Source of the DNA: Massariosphaeria phaeospora
Taxonomy: Eukaryota; Ascomycota; Dothideomycetes; Pleosporales
Direction of reading: 5' to 3'
Assembly: GCA_011032825.1 (NCBI GenBank)
Contig: JAADJZ010000002.1
Location: 992,001-1,056,000 of the forward strand
DNA length: 64,000 nucleotides
The notes beneath the pieces were generated by a model that saw only the letters and a list, made by a program, of their open reading frames with translations, had not been told where the DNA came from and searched no databases. Position numbers and translations under genes: made by a program. The first letter of the stretch is position 1, and each line of letters opens with the position of its first letter. Positions 1 to 10,222 of this stretch are shown in pieces.

Positions 1-3000
1 ACAAGCTTGGCGGAGAAGTTTATCACCGTGGAGATGCCGAGCCGAGAGCGACCGATCTCTCCTATCAGGGGTGACGAGCCGTGGACACGCGACGATGATG
101 CGTATTGGGATGTTGTCGATGTCCACCAAACGACCGAGACTGAAACCGAGAGTGAGGACGGGTTGCTTCGCAGCGAGAAGGCCGAGCTCAGCCCAGCGGC
201 CTTCCGCCGGCCTAGCGATGTCTTCCCGCAGAGCCATAACGAGTTCGATACTTGGCTCAGCCATCTCAGCCCATCGTATGGCCCACCGACTACCTTGAGT
301 ACGCCCCGGACTCCGAGCGGTACTAGCAAGGGACTTCGAGCTTTTGAAAAACAGCGTTGGGAAGAGATGTTCAAGCAGCACGCTGAACTTCCAGCCACCA
401 GCAAAAGGTCACGGCGCTCTAAATCGGTGACGAAACCTGAAACTGTACCGAATTTGATGTCACAGATTGAGCAGATGCCAGTTGCCGAGCTGAAATGGCA
501 GCTTTATTCTGTGATTAACGAGCGGCTCAACGATGACCAATCCTGTAAGGTTTGTTGGGAGCCACTTGATGAAGGTAATCTAGACGCAATCCGACTTCAC
601 TATCATACGCATCACGAGGAGGCGGATGTGCATTGTCCATTTTGTGGCATGGAGTGGGGCGGGCTGGACTCTCAGGTGAGTCGCGTCGTTGTCCAACTCT
701 GAAAGTTACTAAATATTGACATCAAGTAGTGGAAAGCGTCACACATCTTCGCACACAACGTGGATGAGTCTTCCCGCCACTATAGCTCAGCTAGTCATTC
801 CACTGTTCCACTTTATAGCCTCCCGACTCTAAACCGCAAGGCTAGCCGTGGCACCCAATCGACAAGACGTAATTCAAAGGTCACATTCTCGCCCAAGATA
901 GTCGAAAGGCGGATTGCGTACAACGACCAAACCGACACGGGCATGGATGGAGATGTTAGCTCAATCGCGACGATGAGCCCGCGTAAGAGTAGTCTGAGAA
1001 GCGGCACCCGCAGAGCCAATCTAAAAGTTGATACGTCTGCTAAGCCAAAGTCGAAAGTGGGCAAACGGAGGACGACTACTGGTAGAAAAGGTACCGGCAC
1101 CGGCACCGGTCATAAGCGCAAGGCTGACGGTACGTATCACAGCCCTTCGGCGTCCTCTAGCCACATAGACAGCCCAGAATTTCACCTCATGCACCGCTAC
1201 CCTGCGGACGACCCACGAGCGGCTTGGGATCCGAGGAGAAATCCGAGCTCATCAGACAATGTCGAAGTCCCCAAGTATCGCGGTGTTCGCCGATATCGTC
1301 CCAACCACGATCTCGCTCCTTGGGACCCTAGAAGACATTCGACCAGTGCATCGGATCATATTCCAAGTCCGTATCTGCCGCATGTGACCAGATACCCGCC
1401 GCATCATCCCGACGCTCGCTTCGATCCCCGGAAGTTCAGCAAGAGTTCCTACGAGAATCTAGAGTACTACACTGGAAGAAGGGGGCCTCGGTCGAAGGCG
1501 GGAAAGGCCCAGGCTGGGTTCTCCTCGACGTCGAGGTCCTCACGGAGGACGACGGCGCCCGAGAGAATCGGGATAGGGGAAACGCCTGGGGTCTCGCAGG
1601 CTCTGGCTCCGGGGCCAGAGAGTGACACGCATCATTCGTCGACGGTGTCTAATGCTTCTAGCGCGAGCGTGGAGAGGAGAGAGAAGGCGCTGCAGAGTGC
1701 TGCGCTGGACATTGTCGAGGTGCCGCTGGGTATGCCGAGGAAGGGTTCTGTTTTCGAGCCTGCCGTCAAGAGGCGGCCTTCTACGCCGGCTAGCTCTCGA
1801 AAGCCTAGTGCTGCATCGCAAACGGTGTTCTCTGCGAAGAGCGAAGCCTCAGCACCCAAGCCTGACCCTCGACGACGGTCTTCGGCGACTCTCGCGGCAC
1901 CTAGGAATGCAAGTAAATCCTCACAGGCCTTCAAGAAAAGGACATCGTCCGCCTTCGTCCCAGAAAAGCGCCATCGCCCATCCGACACACCCGCTGCAAC
2001 ATCCTTCTACCACCCCAAAAAGTGCCACGTCGCTCGCGCCCGCACCCGCAACAACGCTCTCACCGGCCGCGCATCCAGCATAGCCAACGGCCACGACTTC
2101 ATCCCCTTCGACACCTCTTCCACCCCGCTCCTCTCCGACCACTCCACCGACGTCCTGACCGGCAACCCCTTCGGCCCCGTCCCCCTCAAGAAGACCAAAG
2201 CCACAAAAGCGTCTCGCGTCAAGAAAGCGTCGCCGAAACTCAAAGCCGGCAGAGCTAAGACAGCCACGCTCACGCCGAAACAGGCTGCTCTCGCCGCGAA
2301 GAAAGCGGCTGCTGTTGTGGAGCTGACGGAGCGGCGCGCTCGACGCAGTGCGAGTGCGAGTGGTCTGAGGACGATATCGGGGAGGGCGTATGTCGAGCCG
2401 CTACCGCTTGCGCCCGCGCGGCGGCTCTCGAAACTTGCCACGGCGGGTTTAGACACGCCGGATTCGGACTTGTTCGACCCGGCCACACCGCCCAGCGAGT
2501 TCCTTGAAGCCAGCCACGCACATGCACGCGGCCGCCGCTCCTCAGCGCCTACGCCGTCGCCGTCGATGGCGTCGTCCAACCGGCGCCGCTCGGGCTCTGC
2601 CACCGCTCCTGGCACTCCTGCATCCAAATCCAAAGCCGAAGCCGTGTTGCGCAAAGCGTCGTACGGCACCGCGGCCTCGGATGTTCGGCCTATGGTGCCG
2701 CTGAATACGCTGGCTGTGGCTGCGGTGCGGGTGAAGAGCAGGTTTCGCGTGGAGAATGAGGAGAGTGGGGAGGATAGCGAGGGGGTGGGGTGCTGGAGTT
2801 GGATGGCGGGGTGTTGGCGGAGAGGATGGGGTTGGTGAAGGGTAGGGGGGTGGGGAAGAAGGAGAGTGGGAAGAAAGGGGGTGAGGGGAAGAAAGGGGCT
2901 AAGGAGAAGAGCACTGAGGAGGTGAGGAGCAAGGCGGTTCAGGGTAGGAGGGCGGGACTGAGGGAGAGTACGAAGAGGGGGACGCTGGAGAGTTTGGCGA

Positions 3001-3074
3001 GGGTGGGGAAGGTGAAGGGGAAGGGGAAAGGGAAGGGGACGGCGACGGCGAAGGTGGCAGTGAGGAAGAGGTAG
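1..3074 (+). CDS. C2H2 zinc-finger, Ser/Lys-rich probable nuclear protein (5' partial)
   Basis: The reading frame is already open at base 1, so the start lies outside the window. Exon 1 ends at 675; a 54-nt intron (676-729, GTGAGT...TAG) follows; exon 2 runs from 730. Two C2H2 fingers are visible: one at about nt 544-615 (CKVC ... HYHTH) and one starting CPFC near nt 634. The His pair of the second finger (HIFAH) is supplied only after splicing, which supports the intron. The rest is Ser/Arg/Lys-rich with three 32-33-residue repeats (1195-1470). The exon 2 frame stops at 2838. However, another frame takes over at 2790 and continues as a Gly/Lys-rich tail to 3074, so one base is probably missing in the G run 2781-2790. 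Function is unknown; nuclear DNA or RNA binding is inferred from the fingers and basic composition. Confidence 0.7.
1195..1470 (+). repeat. Three in-frame 96-99-nt repeats (RYxP...DPR...S)
   Basis: Within the zinc-finger gene three degenerate copies begin with Arg-Tyr at nt 1195, 1291 and 1390. Each has the core R-Y-x-P, then W/F-D-P-R, a Ser-rich stretch and a Tyr-containing end. Spacing is 32 and 33 codons. The family is not recognised. Confidence 0.7.
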
Positions 3075-3715
3075 CGACTAAGGGGAAGCGCATGGGGAAG
3101 AAGGGGAGGTAATGGGTGTTGAGCTGGCGGATGTAATGCCCGGTTCAGGATATGTTTGCTGTTATTAGAGTTTCATATCTTGCTATATCTCTTTCTACGA
3201 TTAATTCTATCTTCTGCTTGTCTTAGTAGCCTGTTCTCCAACTTCCCAAACCGCCTTGCGAACCGCACCACGACAGCTCCAGAACCGCATCCCTCTCAAC
3301 AGCTACCTTACTCTCCGCCCGTGTCTCCAATATTCACAATTCCAGACCCTTCATCAGATTCTGGTAGCCCATGTCCGTCCGCATAGGAAAGAGGAAGGTG
3401 TCAAGTGCACACCAGCTGGGCAGCGTGGCGCTATACCCGGAGCGGCAGTACAGCCGAACACACGTTTTCGCGTGATAGGTGCCGAACTCTGGGACGCCGT
3501 CTGCACGGCATCATCATCGACGGTGAGGGTGATGCTTGAGCAACCAAGCCAACCGAATCGGCGCGGCGGCGAGATGCGGCTTCATAAAGGGAATACGGGT
3601 TGCTGGAATTTGGGGGGGGGTGCGCTGCTTCTTCGTCCTCGCCATACTCGTCCCACGCACTTGCTCGCTTTCGCTCGCAAGGACGTGAAGCTCTGCTCTC
3701 GAAAACCAGGTCACC
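3075..3715. other. Intergenic, no gene seen
   Basis: This stretch separates two tandem plus-strand genes. It holds the likely 3' end of the zinc-finger gene and the promoter of the phosphatase gene, including a G run near 3611. Its ORFs are short and not protein-like. Confidence 0.5.
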
Positions 3716-4762
3716 ATGATCACCTCAACGCTCCTCTACGGCCTGCTCGCCCTCAGCTCGACCGGCGCCGCAAAGCCACGGCCCACGTACACGACCTACA
3801 GCGTCGTCCCGGGCATCTTCCAGCAAGACGACCCCGCCACCGACGCGGCGACCTTCAACTTCACGGCGGCGAACTTCGGCCTCATCGCGCGCGACTACCC
3901 GTCCGACGCGCCGCACGACAAGACGAAGAAGACGCAATGGCAGCGCCTCGCCCAGCACATCAAGACCCTCAACAAGCACGCCCCGAAAGCTGAGCGCTAC
4001 GCCCTCCTGTTCCTCGGCCGCCACGGCGAGGGCTACCACAACGCCGCGGAATCGTACCTGGGCACCCCCGCCTGGAACTGCTACTGGAGCGAGCTCGACG
4101 GCAACGGCACGCACACGTGGGCCGACGCGAAGCTCACCACGCAGGGCGTCGCCCAAGCGCTGCTCGTCAAGTCCTTCTGGGCGCACCTGCTCAAAACCGA
4201 GAAGATCACGCCGCCGCAGTCCTTCTACACCAGCCCGCTGTGGCGCTGCCTCGACACCGCGCGCCTCACCTTCACGGGCCTGGCCCTGCCGCCCCACGCG
4301 CCCTTCACGCCCATCATCAAAGAGAACTTCCGCGAGGGCATCAGCGCACACACGTGCGACCGGCGGCGCCCGCGCTCCGCCATCCACGCCGCGTTCCCGA
4401 CTTTCCGCTTCGAGCGCAACTTCGCAGAGACGGATCCGTACTGGCGCGCGCTGTTCGCCGAGCAGCCGCAGACGCAGGATGTGCGCAGCAAGGTCGCGCT
4501 GGATGATGTGTTTGCGACGGATAGGAGCACGGTTTTGTCGGTTACGAGCCATTCGGGCGAGATTGCGAGTTTGCTGAGGGTGTTGGGGCATCGCGAGTTT
4601 AGGCTTGCGACGGGGGCGAGTTTGCCGGTGTTGGTGAAGGTAACGGCGATGTGGGGGGAGGGGCCGCCGGCGAGGACGGTGCCGGCGAAGGCGCAGCGGA
4701 CGTGTGCGGTGCCGCCGACGATTCGCGATTCGTCGTGTAATGACTGCTTGTGCTGTTTGTGA
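3716..4762 (+). CDS. Secreted histidine phosphatase, PMU1-like
   Basis: Intronless, 348 aa. A signal peptide is visible at residues 1-19 (hydrophobic LLYGLLALSS, then Ala-Ala-Lys). The catalytic RHG motif is at 102-104 (LGRHGEGYHN), a likely acid residue is Glu207 (REGIS), and the second catalytic His is His279 (TSHSGE). This order is typical of branch-1 histidine phosphatases. The GEGYHN context resembles the fungal PMU1/phosphoglycerate-mutase-like group, whose natural substrate is poorly known; phosphate-ester hydrolysis is expected. There are several N-glycosylation sequons. The C-terminus ends in a Cys-rich tail (SSCNDCLCCL). A decayed copy of this 3' end lies 1.8 kb downstream. ATG 3716 follows CACC and is the first codon compatible with the signal peptide. 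Confidence 0.88.
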   Translation: MITSTLLYGLLALSSTGAAKPRPTYTTYSVVPGIFQQDDPATDAATFNFTAANFGLIARDYPSDAPHDKTKKTQWQRLAQHIKTLNKHAPKAERYALLFLGRHGEGYHNAAESYLGTPAWNCYWSELDGNGTHTWADAKLTTQGVAQALLVKSFWAHLLKTEKITPPQSFYTSPLWRCLDTARLTFTGLALPPHAPFTPIIKENFREGISAHTCDRRRPRSAIHAAFPTFRFERNFAETDPYWRALFAEQPQTQDVRSKVALDDVFATDRSTVLSVTSHSGEIASLLRVLGHREFRLATGASLPVLVKVTAMWGEGPPARTVPAKAQRTCAVPPTIRDSSCNDCLCCL

Positions 4763-6170
4763 GGGTTGGTGTGTGTGTGTGTGCCGTTGGTTCTCTGAGT
4801 GAGCTGATATGAAATGAGGCGGGGGTTGTAGGAAGGCGTCGTCAGCATAGCTAGTTTTTAGAAATGCATATCTTTTAATCAAGTCGTCACGATTGCGTAT
4901 TTCAGCAAACGTAGCGTCCCACACCATGGATGGACGGGCGATGATGTCCAGGTTAGTATCCTGGGAAGGGAAACCGACTAGGTAGTCCGCACTACACTAC
5001 CCTTTGAGGCATTTGCATCGATTGTTTGATATGCTAAAACTGTAGCACGAATGGAATGGCTACGTAGTGTGTAAACGAGCCAACTCACACAGACGACTAT
5101 AGGACGTTGAGAACGTGGTTACAGTACAACTCTGCGAGTCCACCGGGACCAAATGCAGTTAATTACATGTCCTGGATGCAGACTCCTGGGGAGAAGGGTA
5201 ATGGTGCCCGGCAGAGAAGGGCACAGCGGGCGTTTCGTTAGAGCAGCAGGTCAGTCTACGGCTAGACATCTAGCTGGTTAGCTGGTAGTATGGCGAGGTT
5301 TTATTGTGCTTTTGGGTATCTAGGGGGCGGGTGATGGAGGCTGGGCGGACCTCGAGACCTGGACTAAGTTATGAAAATGAAGTTATGTAAGACATAGCTA
5401 AGTAAATAGTTCTTGTTGAATACTAAGATTATAGAATGAAAGTAAGAGGCCGTTTCGTAAAACAAGGAGAGATAGCAAAGAGAAGAGGTGTATCATATTC
5501 GATTGCTGACAATACTCAAAGTTCGCCCATCCAATCGTAGCTGAGACTCAAAGACTATAGTAAAGACCGAGTTAGAAAATAACATAACTTGACAAGGACA
5601 AAAGCCGGCATCTCGTTCAGCAAGCTAAGCTAGTAGAGTTCATCTCGCCCTATTCGCAGTCTCGTACTGCTACTTCTCTAGCACACAATAATTAGCTGCT
5701 GAGTCCAACGCGTGATGATGCTGTGTGTCTCCTACCATCATGCATGTTTTGAATATTCATGCTCACATGTGGCTTCGCCCTTTGCGTTGGCCGTGCGACA
5801 GAGATCCTTCGATGCCGGCCATTCGCTCCCCTCGAACGCTTTACAGCTACACTTGTTGCATGCGCCTTTTCCGAACTGGGTCGCGGGACGTTCTTCTGGC
5901 ATGCCGAGGGGCGACGGAAACGCCAAAGCGCCGTGATTTGGTGAGGCGGACTCCATGATGGGAGAAGGCAAAGGTGACGAGAGGAAGGTGAGGTGGTAAA
6001 GACGTCCCTGTGGAGTTTCTTAACGGTGTTTTTGTAGCTAAATACTAAACTCGGGTGTTGTATATGTACAGTTTTGGTGTGAGCGTGCTGAGATGAGGCG
6101 GTGGATCGCGACGAGATGAGGTAGTGGATCGCGCGGCGTACCCGTGGACGCACTATATAGGCAGCTCTAT

Positions 6171-6275
6171 CCCCTCATCTCGTCCCTCGTATTGCCCCTC
6201 ATCTCGCCCCTCATCTCGTCCCTCGTATCGCCCCTCGTATCGCCCCTCATCTCATCCTTCGTCTCGATCATCTCA
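6171..6275. repeat. Minisatellite, 10-12-bp CCCTCATCTCG-type units
   Basis: About eight imperfect units of CCCCTCATCTCG / CCCTCGTATCG alternate in this stretch. The reverse complement of the core (CGAGATGAGG) occurs just upstream near 6112-6121, so the region could fold back. Confidence 0.75.
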
Positions 6276-6397
6276 TCCGCCAGCACTACGGAGAGTGCTA
6301 ATAATACGGAGTACATACAGGTGCCTACTAAGTACATAGTTTGCTAGCTACGAAGCAGAGCGACTCTACAGTGTAGTAGCTACAGAGTTGCAGAGTA

Positions 6398-6436
6398 GGC
6401 TATAGAGTACGTAGTAGCTATACGTACTATAGAGCC
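6398..6436. repeat. Imperfect palindrome, 16-bp arms
   Basis: GGCTATAGAGTACGTA and TACGTACTATAGAGCC are near-perfect inverted arms (two mismatches) around a 7-nt loop. It lies in a short stretch rich in TAGTAGCTA-type words. No terminator or gene is adjacent. Confidence 0.65.
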
Positions 6437-6511
6437 TAGTTTAGTAAGCAATTTAAGTAGAGGACTTAGAGATTTTCGCTATCTCTCTGTTTCTCTGTCT
6501 CTCTCTCTCTA

Positions 6512-6645
6512 GCAGAAGTGTGCGGTGCTGCTGACAATTCGGGACCTGTCGTGTAGTGACTGCTCGTGCTGTGACGGTGCTGTCGAAAGGTGTCGTTGGC
6601 ATAGCTTTCAGAGCTAGATAGTTTTTAATCGAGTCACGATGCTAA
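6512..6645 (+). pseudogene. Decayed copy of the phosphatase gene 3' end
   Basis: The block aligns with 4692-4890: both carry a version of GTGTGCGGTG, then TCGTGTA.TGACTGC, then TGCTGT, then GCATAGCT and AGTTTTTA. Many differences are C/T or G/A transitions, and about 60 bp present in copy 1 is missing here. Only the last codons and 3' flank are recognisable, so this is a remnant of a duplication. Confidence 0.65.
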
Positions 6646-6857
6646 AACAATCGCCTAAAGTCTTCTTCATCAGTTGTAAATTATGTATTGACTTGGGAGA
6701 CGGGAGTTGATATGGCCCGGAGGAAAGAACGGCCCGCGTGCGCTCCCTCGGCTCCACCTGCCGCGGCTTCACAAAAAAAAGTTTAGCGCAGCCTCAACAC
6801 CACCCGTCCATCCACAACTTCAACATCAACATCAACACCACCATCACTACCCCTCCG

Positions 6858-8221
6858 ATGTTCGACACCGTGTGCACCATCCCGTTAGACCACGAGCTTT
6901 TCACACAGGCGATCCACCCCAACGAGCCAATCATCGCCGTCGGCCTTGCGTCGGGCCATGTCCAGACGTTCCGCCTGCCCCCCGGCGAGAGCGATGCCGA
7001 CGACGTAGAAGACGCCTCACTAGCTTCTAAGAGCGGCTACGGGGCGATTGAGACGGCATGGAAGACCAAGCGGCATAAGGGCAGCTGTAGGTCGCTGGCC
7101 TACGGCGTGGATGGCGCGGCGCTGTACTCGACGGGCACCGATGGGCTGGTCAAGGTTGCCGACACCCAGACGGGCATTGTGACGGCCAAAATCGCGGTAC
7201 CGTTCGACTCGTATGTTGCTACCCGAAACGAGACATTTATTGTGCAGTCTTGCGTCGGCTAACACAACAAAGTCTTACAAATGCCGTCGACTCGCCCTCG
7301 CTCCTGCACGCCCTCTCTCCCCAGACGCTTCTCCTCGCCACCGACTCGTCCGCCCTGCACATATACGACCTCCGCGCATTGGGCCCCACGGCGTCCCCGA
7401 AGCCGCACCAGACGCATCGGCCGCACGATGACTTCATATCCTCGCTCACGCCGCTCCCCGCGACTGCCGCAAGCACCAGCGGCTTCAGCAAGCAGTGGGT
7501 GAGCACCGGCGGCACTACACTGGCAGTCACCGACTTCCGGAGAGGCGTCATGGCGAAGAGCGAGAACCAGGAGGAAGAGCTGCTGTGTTCCGCCATGGTG
7601 ACTGGCCTGGGATCCAGAGGCACCAGCGTGGGGGAGAAAGTGCTGGTCGGCGGCGCCTCCGGCGTGCTCACGCTCTGGGAGCGCGGCGTCTGGGACGATC
7701 AAGACGACCGTATAATCATCGACCGCACGCCAGGTGGGGGAGAGAGCTTGGACTCGCTCACCATGGTCCCGGACGGCATAGGGCCAGTAGGCGGCAAGAT
7801 CGCGGCCATAGGCCTCGGCAACGGCAGAATCCGCTTCGCTCGCATCGGCCCCAACAACATCGTCGACGAGGTCCGGCACGACGAGTTCCAGAACGAAGGC
7901 GTGATTGGGCTGGACTTTGACGTCACGGGCCGGATGATCAGCGGCGGCGGCAAGATGCTGAAGGTGTGGCACGAATACATACCCGGCGAGGGCAACTCGC
8001 GTCGCCGTGAGAGGGAGGACGAGCAAGAGGAGGAGGACGAGGCCCCTGCCAAGCGCCCGCACGAGAGCGGCTCCGACGCCAGCGACGACGAAGAGGACGC
8101 CGCGGACGCCAGCAGCGACGACGACAAGCCCAGCAAGAAGCGCAAGAAGCGCAAGCGCAACAAGGGCAAGCAGCAGCAGCAAAAGGGCCATGGCATTCTG
8201 GGATTCTCTGGTTTGGTCTGA
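6858..8221 (+). CDS. JIP5: WD-repeat ribosome-biogenesis protein JIP5 (WDR55-type)
   Basis: Two exons, 6858-7210 and 7273-8221, joined over a 62-nt intron (GTATGT ... branch GCTAAC ... AAG) give 433 aa. The N-terminus [10 protein letters not shown], the [10 protein letters not shown] and RRHKGSC-like segments and the C-terminal [10 protein letters not shown] are hallmarks of fungal JIP5. The body forms a WD40 propeller. From about residue 352 the protein is acidic and then Lys-rich (KKRKKRKR), a nucleolar-type tail. JIP5/WDR55 acts in the nucleolus in large-subunit rRNA processing. Length matches the family. The ATG at 6858 was chosen over upstream in-frame codons because family members start with MFD. 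The splice phase (2) keeps the frame exactly. Confidence 0.95.
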
Positions 8222-8262
8222 GCTGCAGCTGCTGGTGTTCTCGTGCTGACTCGGGTGCGTGT

Positions 8263-8613
8263 CTGGCAGGAGCAGAAGCAGCAACTGTACTACAAGCGAA
8301 AGCGGAAGCATTCGCGCAAGAAATAGACGACGCAGCAGCTAAACTAGAAACAGTAGGGGAAGCCATAGCAGCATTAATGGCAGAAGCAGAGCCAGAGTCG
8401 GAATCGGAAGCAGACATAAAATCCGAGTCGGAATCAGAAGCAAAATACGTGTCGGAACCCGAGTCTGAGCGCGAACCCCAGTCGAAGCACGTTGCTGCCG
8501 CGCATGCGTTGCTCGAGGAGACGGATAGCGATTATCGCGTTTTGGTCTGGTTGCAAGGCGTGGTTGAGAGGCCGCCGGAAGAGGATGGCGTTTTTGAGGG
8601 AGTTGGGGAGTAG
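8263..8613 (+). CDS. Possible acidic coiled-coil exon or small ORF
   Basis: An open frame gives an Ala/Glu-rich helical segment (AKLETVGEAIAALMAEAE), several ESESE-type repeats and a hydrophobic patch near the end (YRVLVWLQGVV). The only ATG is at 8377; the earlier part has no start but follows a plausible acceptor (TCTGGCAG at 8262-8269). It lies 40 nt after the JIP5 stop, so it could be an alternative 3' exon, an independent small gene or chance. No family is recognised. Confidence 0.25.
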   Translation: MAGAEAATVLQAKAEAFAQEIDDAAAKLETVGEAIAALMAEAEPESESEADIKSESESEAKYVSEPESEREPQSKHVAAAHALLEETDSDYRVLVWLQGVVERPPEEDGVFEGVGE

Positions 8614-8690
8614 GCAGGGCGGGGCGGGGCGTGCCTTGCGGTTGGGTTATTCTTGAGCTTGAATTGAGTGGTACTGTTTTTTTTTGAGAC

Positions 8691-8810
8691 GATGATGTGG
8701 TGCGGTGCGATGCGGTGCGATGCGATGAGATGTGATGCGATGTGATGCGTGTGTGCTTGGGGCTGTGTGTGTTGTGCTGTGCTGTGTGGGGCTGTGCTGT
8801 GTGTGATGGG
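8691..8810. repeat. Simple repeats GATGC/GGTGC and GCTGT
   Basis: Pentamer runs GTGCG-ATGCG-GTGCG and GATGTGATGCG pass into TGTGCTGTGCTGTG runs. It lies in the 3' flank of the preceding gene. Confidence 0.8.
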
Positions 8811-9416
8811 GTCTTTGTGGGGTGATGTAGGGGTTGAGGTGAGGTAGTGTGGTGGGAAGGAGGGGGGTTTCAGTGTCAGTGTCAGTGTTATGCTATATCA
8901 CGTACCCTTTGCTGTTGAAGGGCTAACAACGTATTAGGGGACTCCTCTGTATACAGTAGGGCCGCGGGAAGGTCGGGCAAAGGTGTGACGCTGTGCTGAA
9001 ATCTTGTGGCTAGTTAGGAGCATAGCGAGAGAAAGCGTTCGAAGGTCCTGCGGTGAGGGGCTGGTGCTGTAACATGCTATATCAGACAACTCTCTCTCTC
9101 TTCGGGATGTGGCAGGGCATGAGTTGTTTTGCTGTATATAGTAGGTTTTGGGACGGTGGAGGGTGGAAGTGTGATTTCACATCCACCCGCATGCTATCAG
9201 TCACGTGCTGATAGATAGCAGACTCACACTGATGCTATATCAGTTCTATACTAATGTCACTGGTCATGTTGCAAAGATCTTACAGGCGGATATCATTATT
9301 AACTATAGTTAGAGTAGCATGATAGGAAATAGACTAGGAGTTTTTATAGGTCAAATAACCTTACGCGTGTATACTATAAGCCCTCGTAGCATTAACCTTG
9401 TGACGTTAAACATTGT
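8811..9416. other. Gene-free, AT-rich flank with repeated TGCTATATCA
   Basis: No coding sequence is seen. The decamer TGCTATATCA occurs at 8891, 9075 and 9233, and shorter versions occur nearby. A CAGTGT triplet repeat lies at about 8870-8888. Confidence 0.5.
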
Positions 9417-9987
9417 GACACAGAGCTTATGACAGCACGCCCACGAGCAGCCAGATCGGAATATATATCAACCCATTGCAGCTCACACCTCATAGGGAAG
9501 TTGCAAAGAATGTTACAGACGAACAGAGAGACGAATTGATGGAGAGACTACACATATACAAAGCATGGCTTCTCGATCACATCTTCAGAGTCCATGATGG
9601 AGGTGGAGTTTTGGTGGTTTTACCGATTGAAGACGGCGAACCGAATTACAGAGACGCCATCCCGCCACCTTTCGACTTGCTTAGTGGTTTTTCCCCACTC
9701 TACCTGTCCCCTATAGCTGGCACCCCGGAGGTAACAGCCCCAATTGGAGAGATATCGTATTTTTCTCGCATAAGTAACCGAGAGGAGCCTATGCCGATAA
9801 GCGTATCAGTTGCCTCGTCGCCGGGTAAGTTTCCTGTCATGTAAGCCTGGTAGGGTCGAACAACTGATGCGTATGTCTAGGAACCGACTTGGATCTCATT
9901 GATGTGGTTACGAAGGCAATGAAACGAGGAAACAAGCCTGTCAGGCTGTCTACGGGCCGGTCCATCTATGCTAGACCGCATCCATGA
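9417..9987 (+). pseudogene. 3' remnant of a fungal amidase-signature gene
   Basis: The open frame from 9417 joins at 9824 to 9881 over a 56-nt intron (GTAAGT...CTAG) and stops at 9985. The product reads NPLQLTPHREVAK, VTDEQRDELMERL, SPIAGTPEVTAPIGEI and SVASSPGTDLDLIDVV, which resembles the C-terminal part of fungal amidase-family proteins. The N-terminal two thirds, including the Gly/Ser-rich amidase signature and the catalytic Ser-cisSer-Lys triad, is not in the AT-rich DNA upstream, and no ATG precedes the homology. It is therefore most likely a truncated gene. The last exon keeps a good splice site, so the break may be recent. Confidence 0.65.
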
Positions 9988-10222
9988 ACTTCGCGTGACC
10001 GCCTCAACACTGCGGGTGGCGCTTTTGCTAATCGGGCAGCCTTGATGGCTTTCTGTTCCGCCTAACCGATCTATCAATGTAATACTCAGTATTCCAGATA
10101 CAATAGAGCTTTGTCGAGATAGTACCAATTCTATTTCCTTGTATCGAAATCACTTACACTGTCGAGAGCATCGGGGGAGTCAGCTCAACCGACGCTGCAA
10201 AATTGCAACACGATGTCACCCA

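Larger units (their letters stand above)
4763..6857. other. Gene-poor 2.1-kb interval
   Basis: No convincing gene is seen. A GT microsatellite sits at about 4768-4782. The middle is AT-richer with stops in all frames. The distal part holds a minisatellite, a palindrome and a decayed copy of the phosphatase 3' end (listed separately). The last 200 nt are the JIP5 promoter and leader. Confidence 0.6.

Noticed and set aside
3725..4927. 400-aa minus-strand ORF
   Set aside because: Antisense shadow of the GC-rich phosphatase gene; composition Arg/Ala-rich and random.
5692..6153. 153-aa minus ORF in the repeat-rich interval
   Set aside because: Composition random, covers repeat DNA.
6171..6275. 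Possible CRISPR-like array
   Set aside because: Units are contiguous without spacers and the host is a eukaryote; it is a minisatellite.
7259..8311. 350-aa minus-strand ORF
   Set aside because: Antisense of JIP5.
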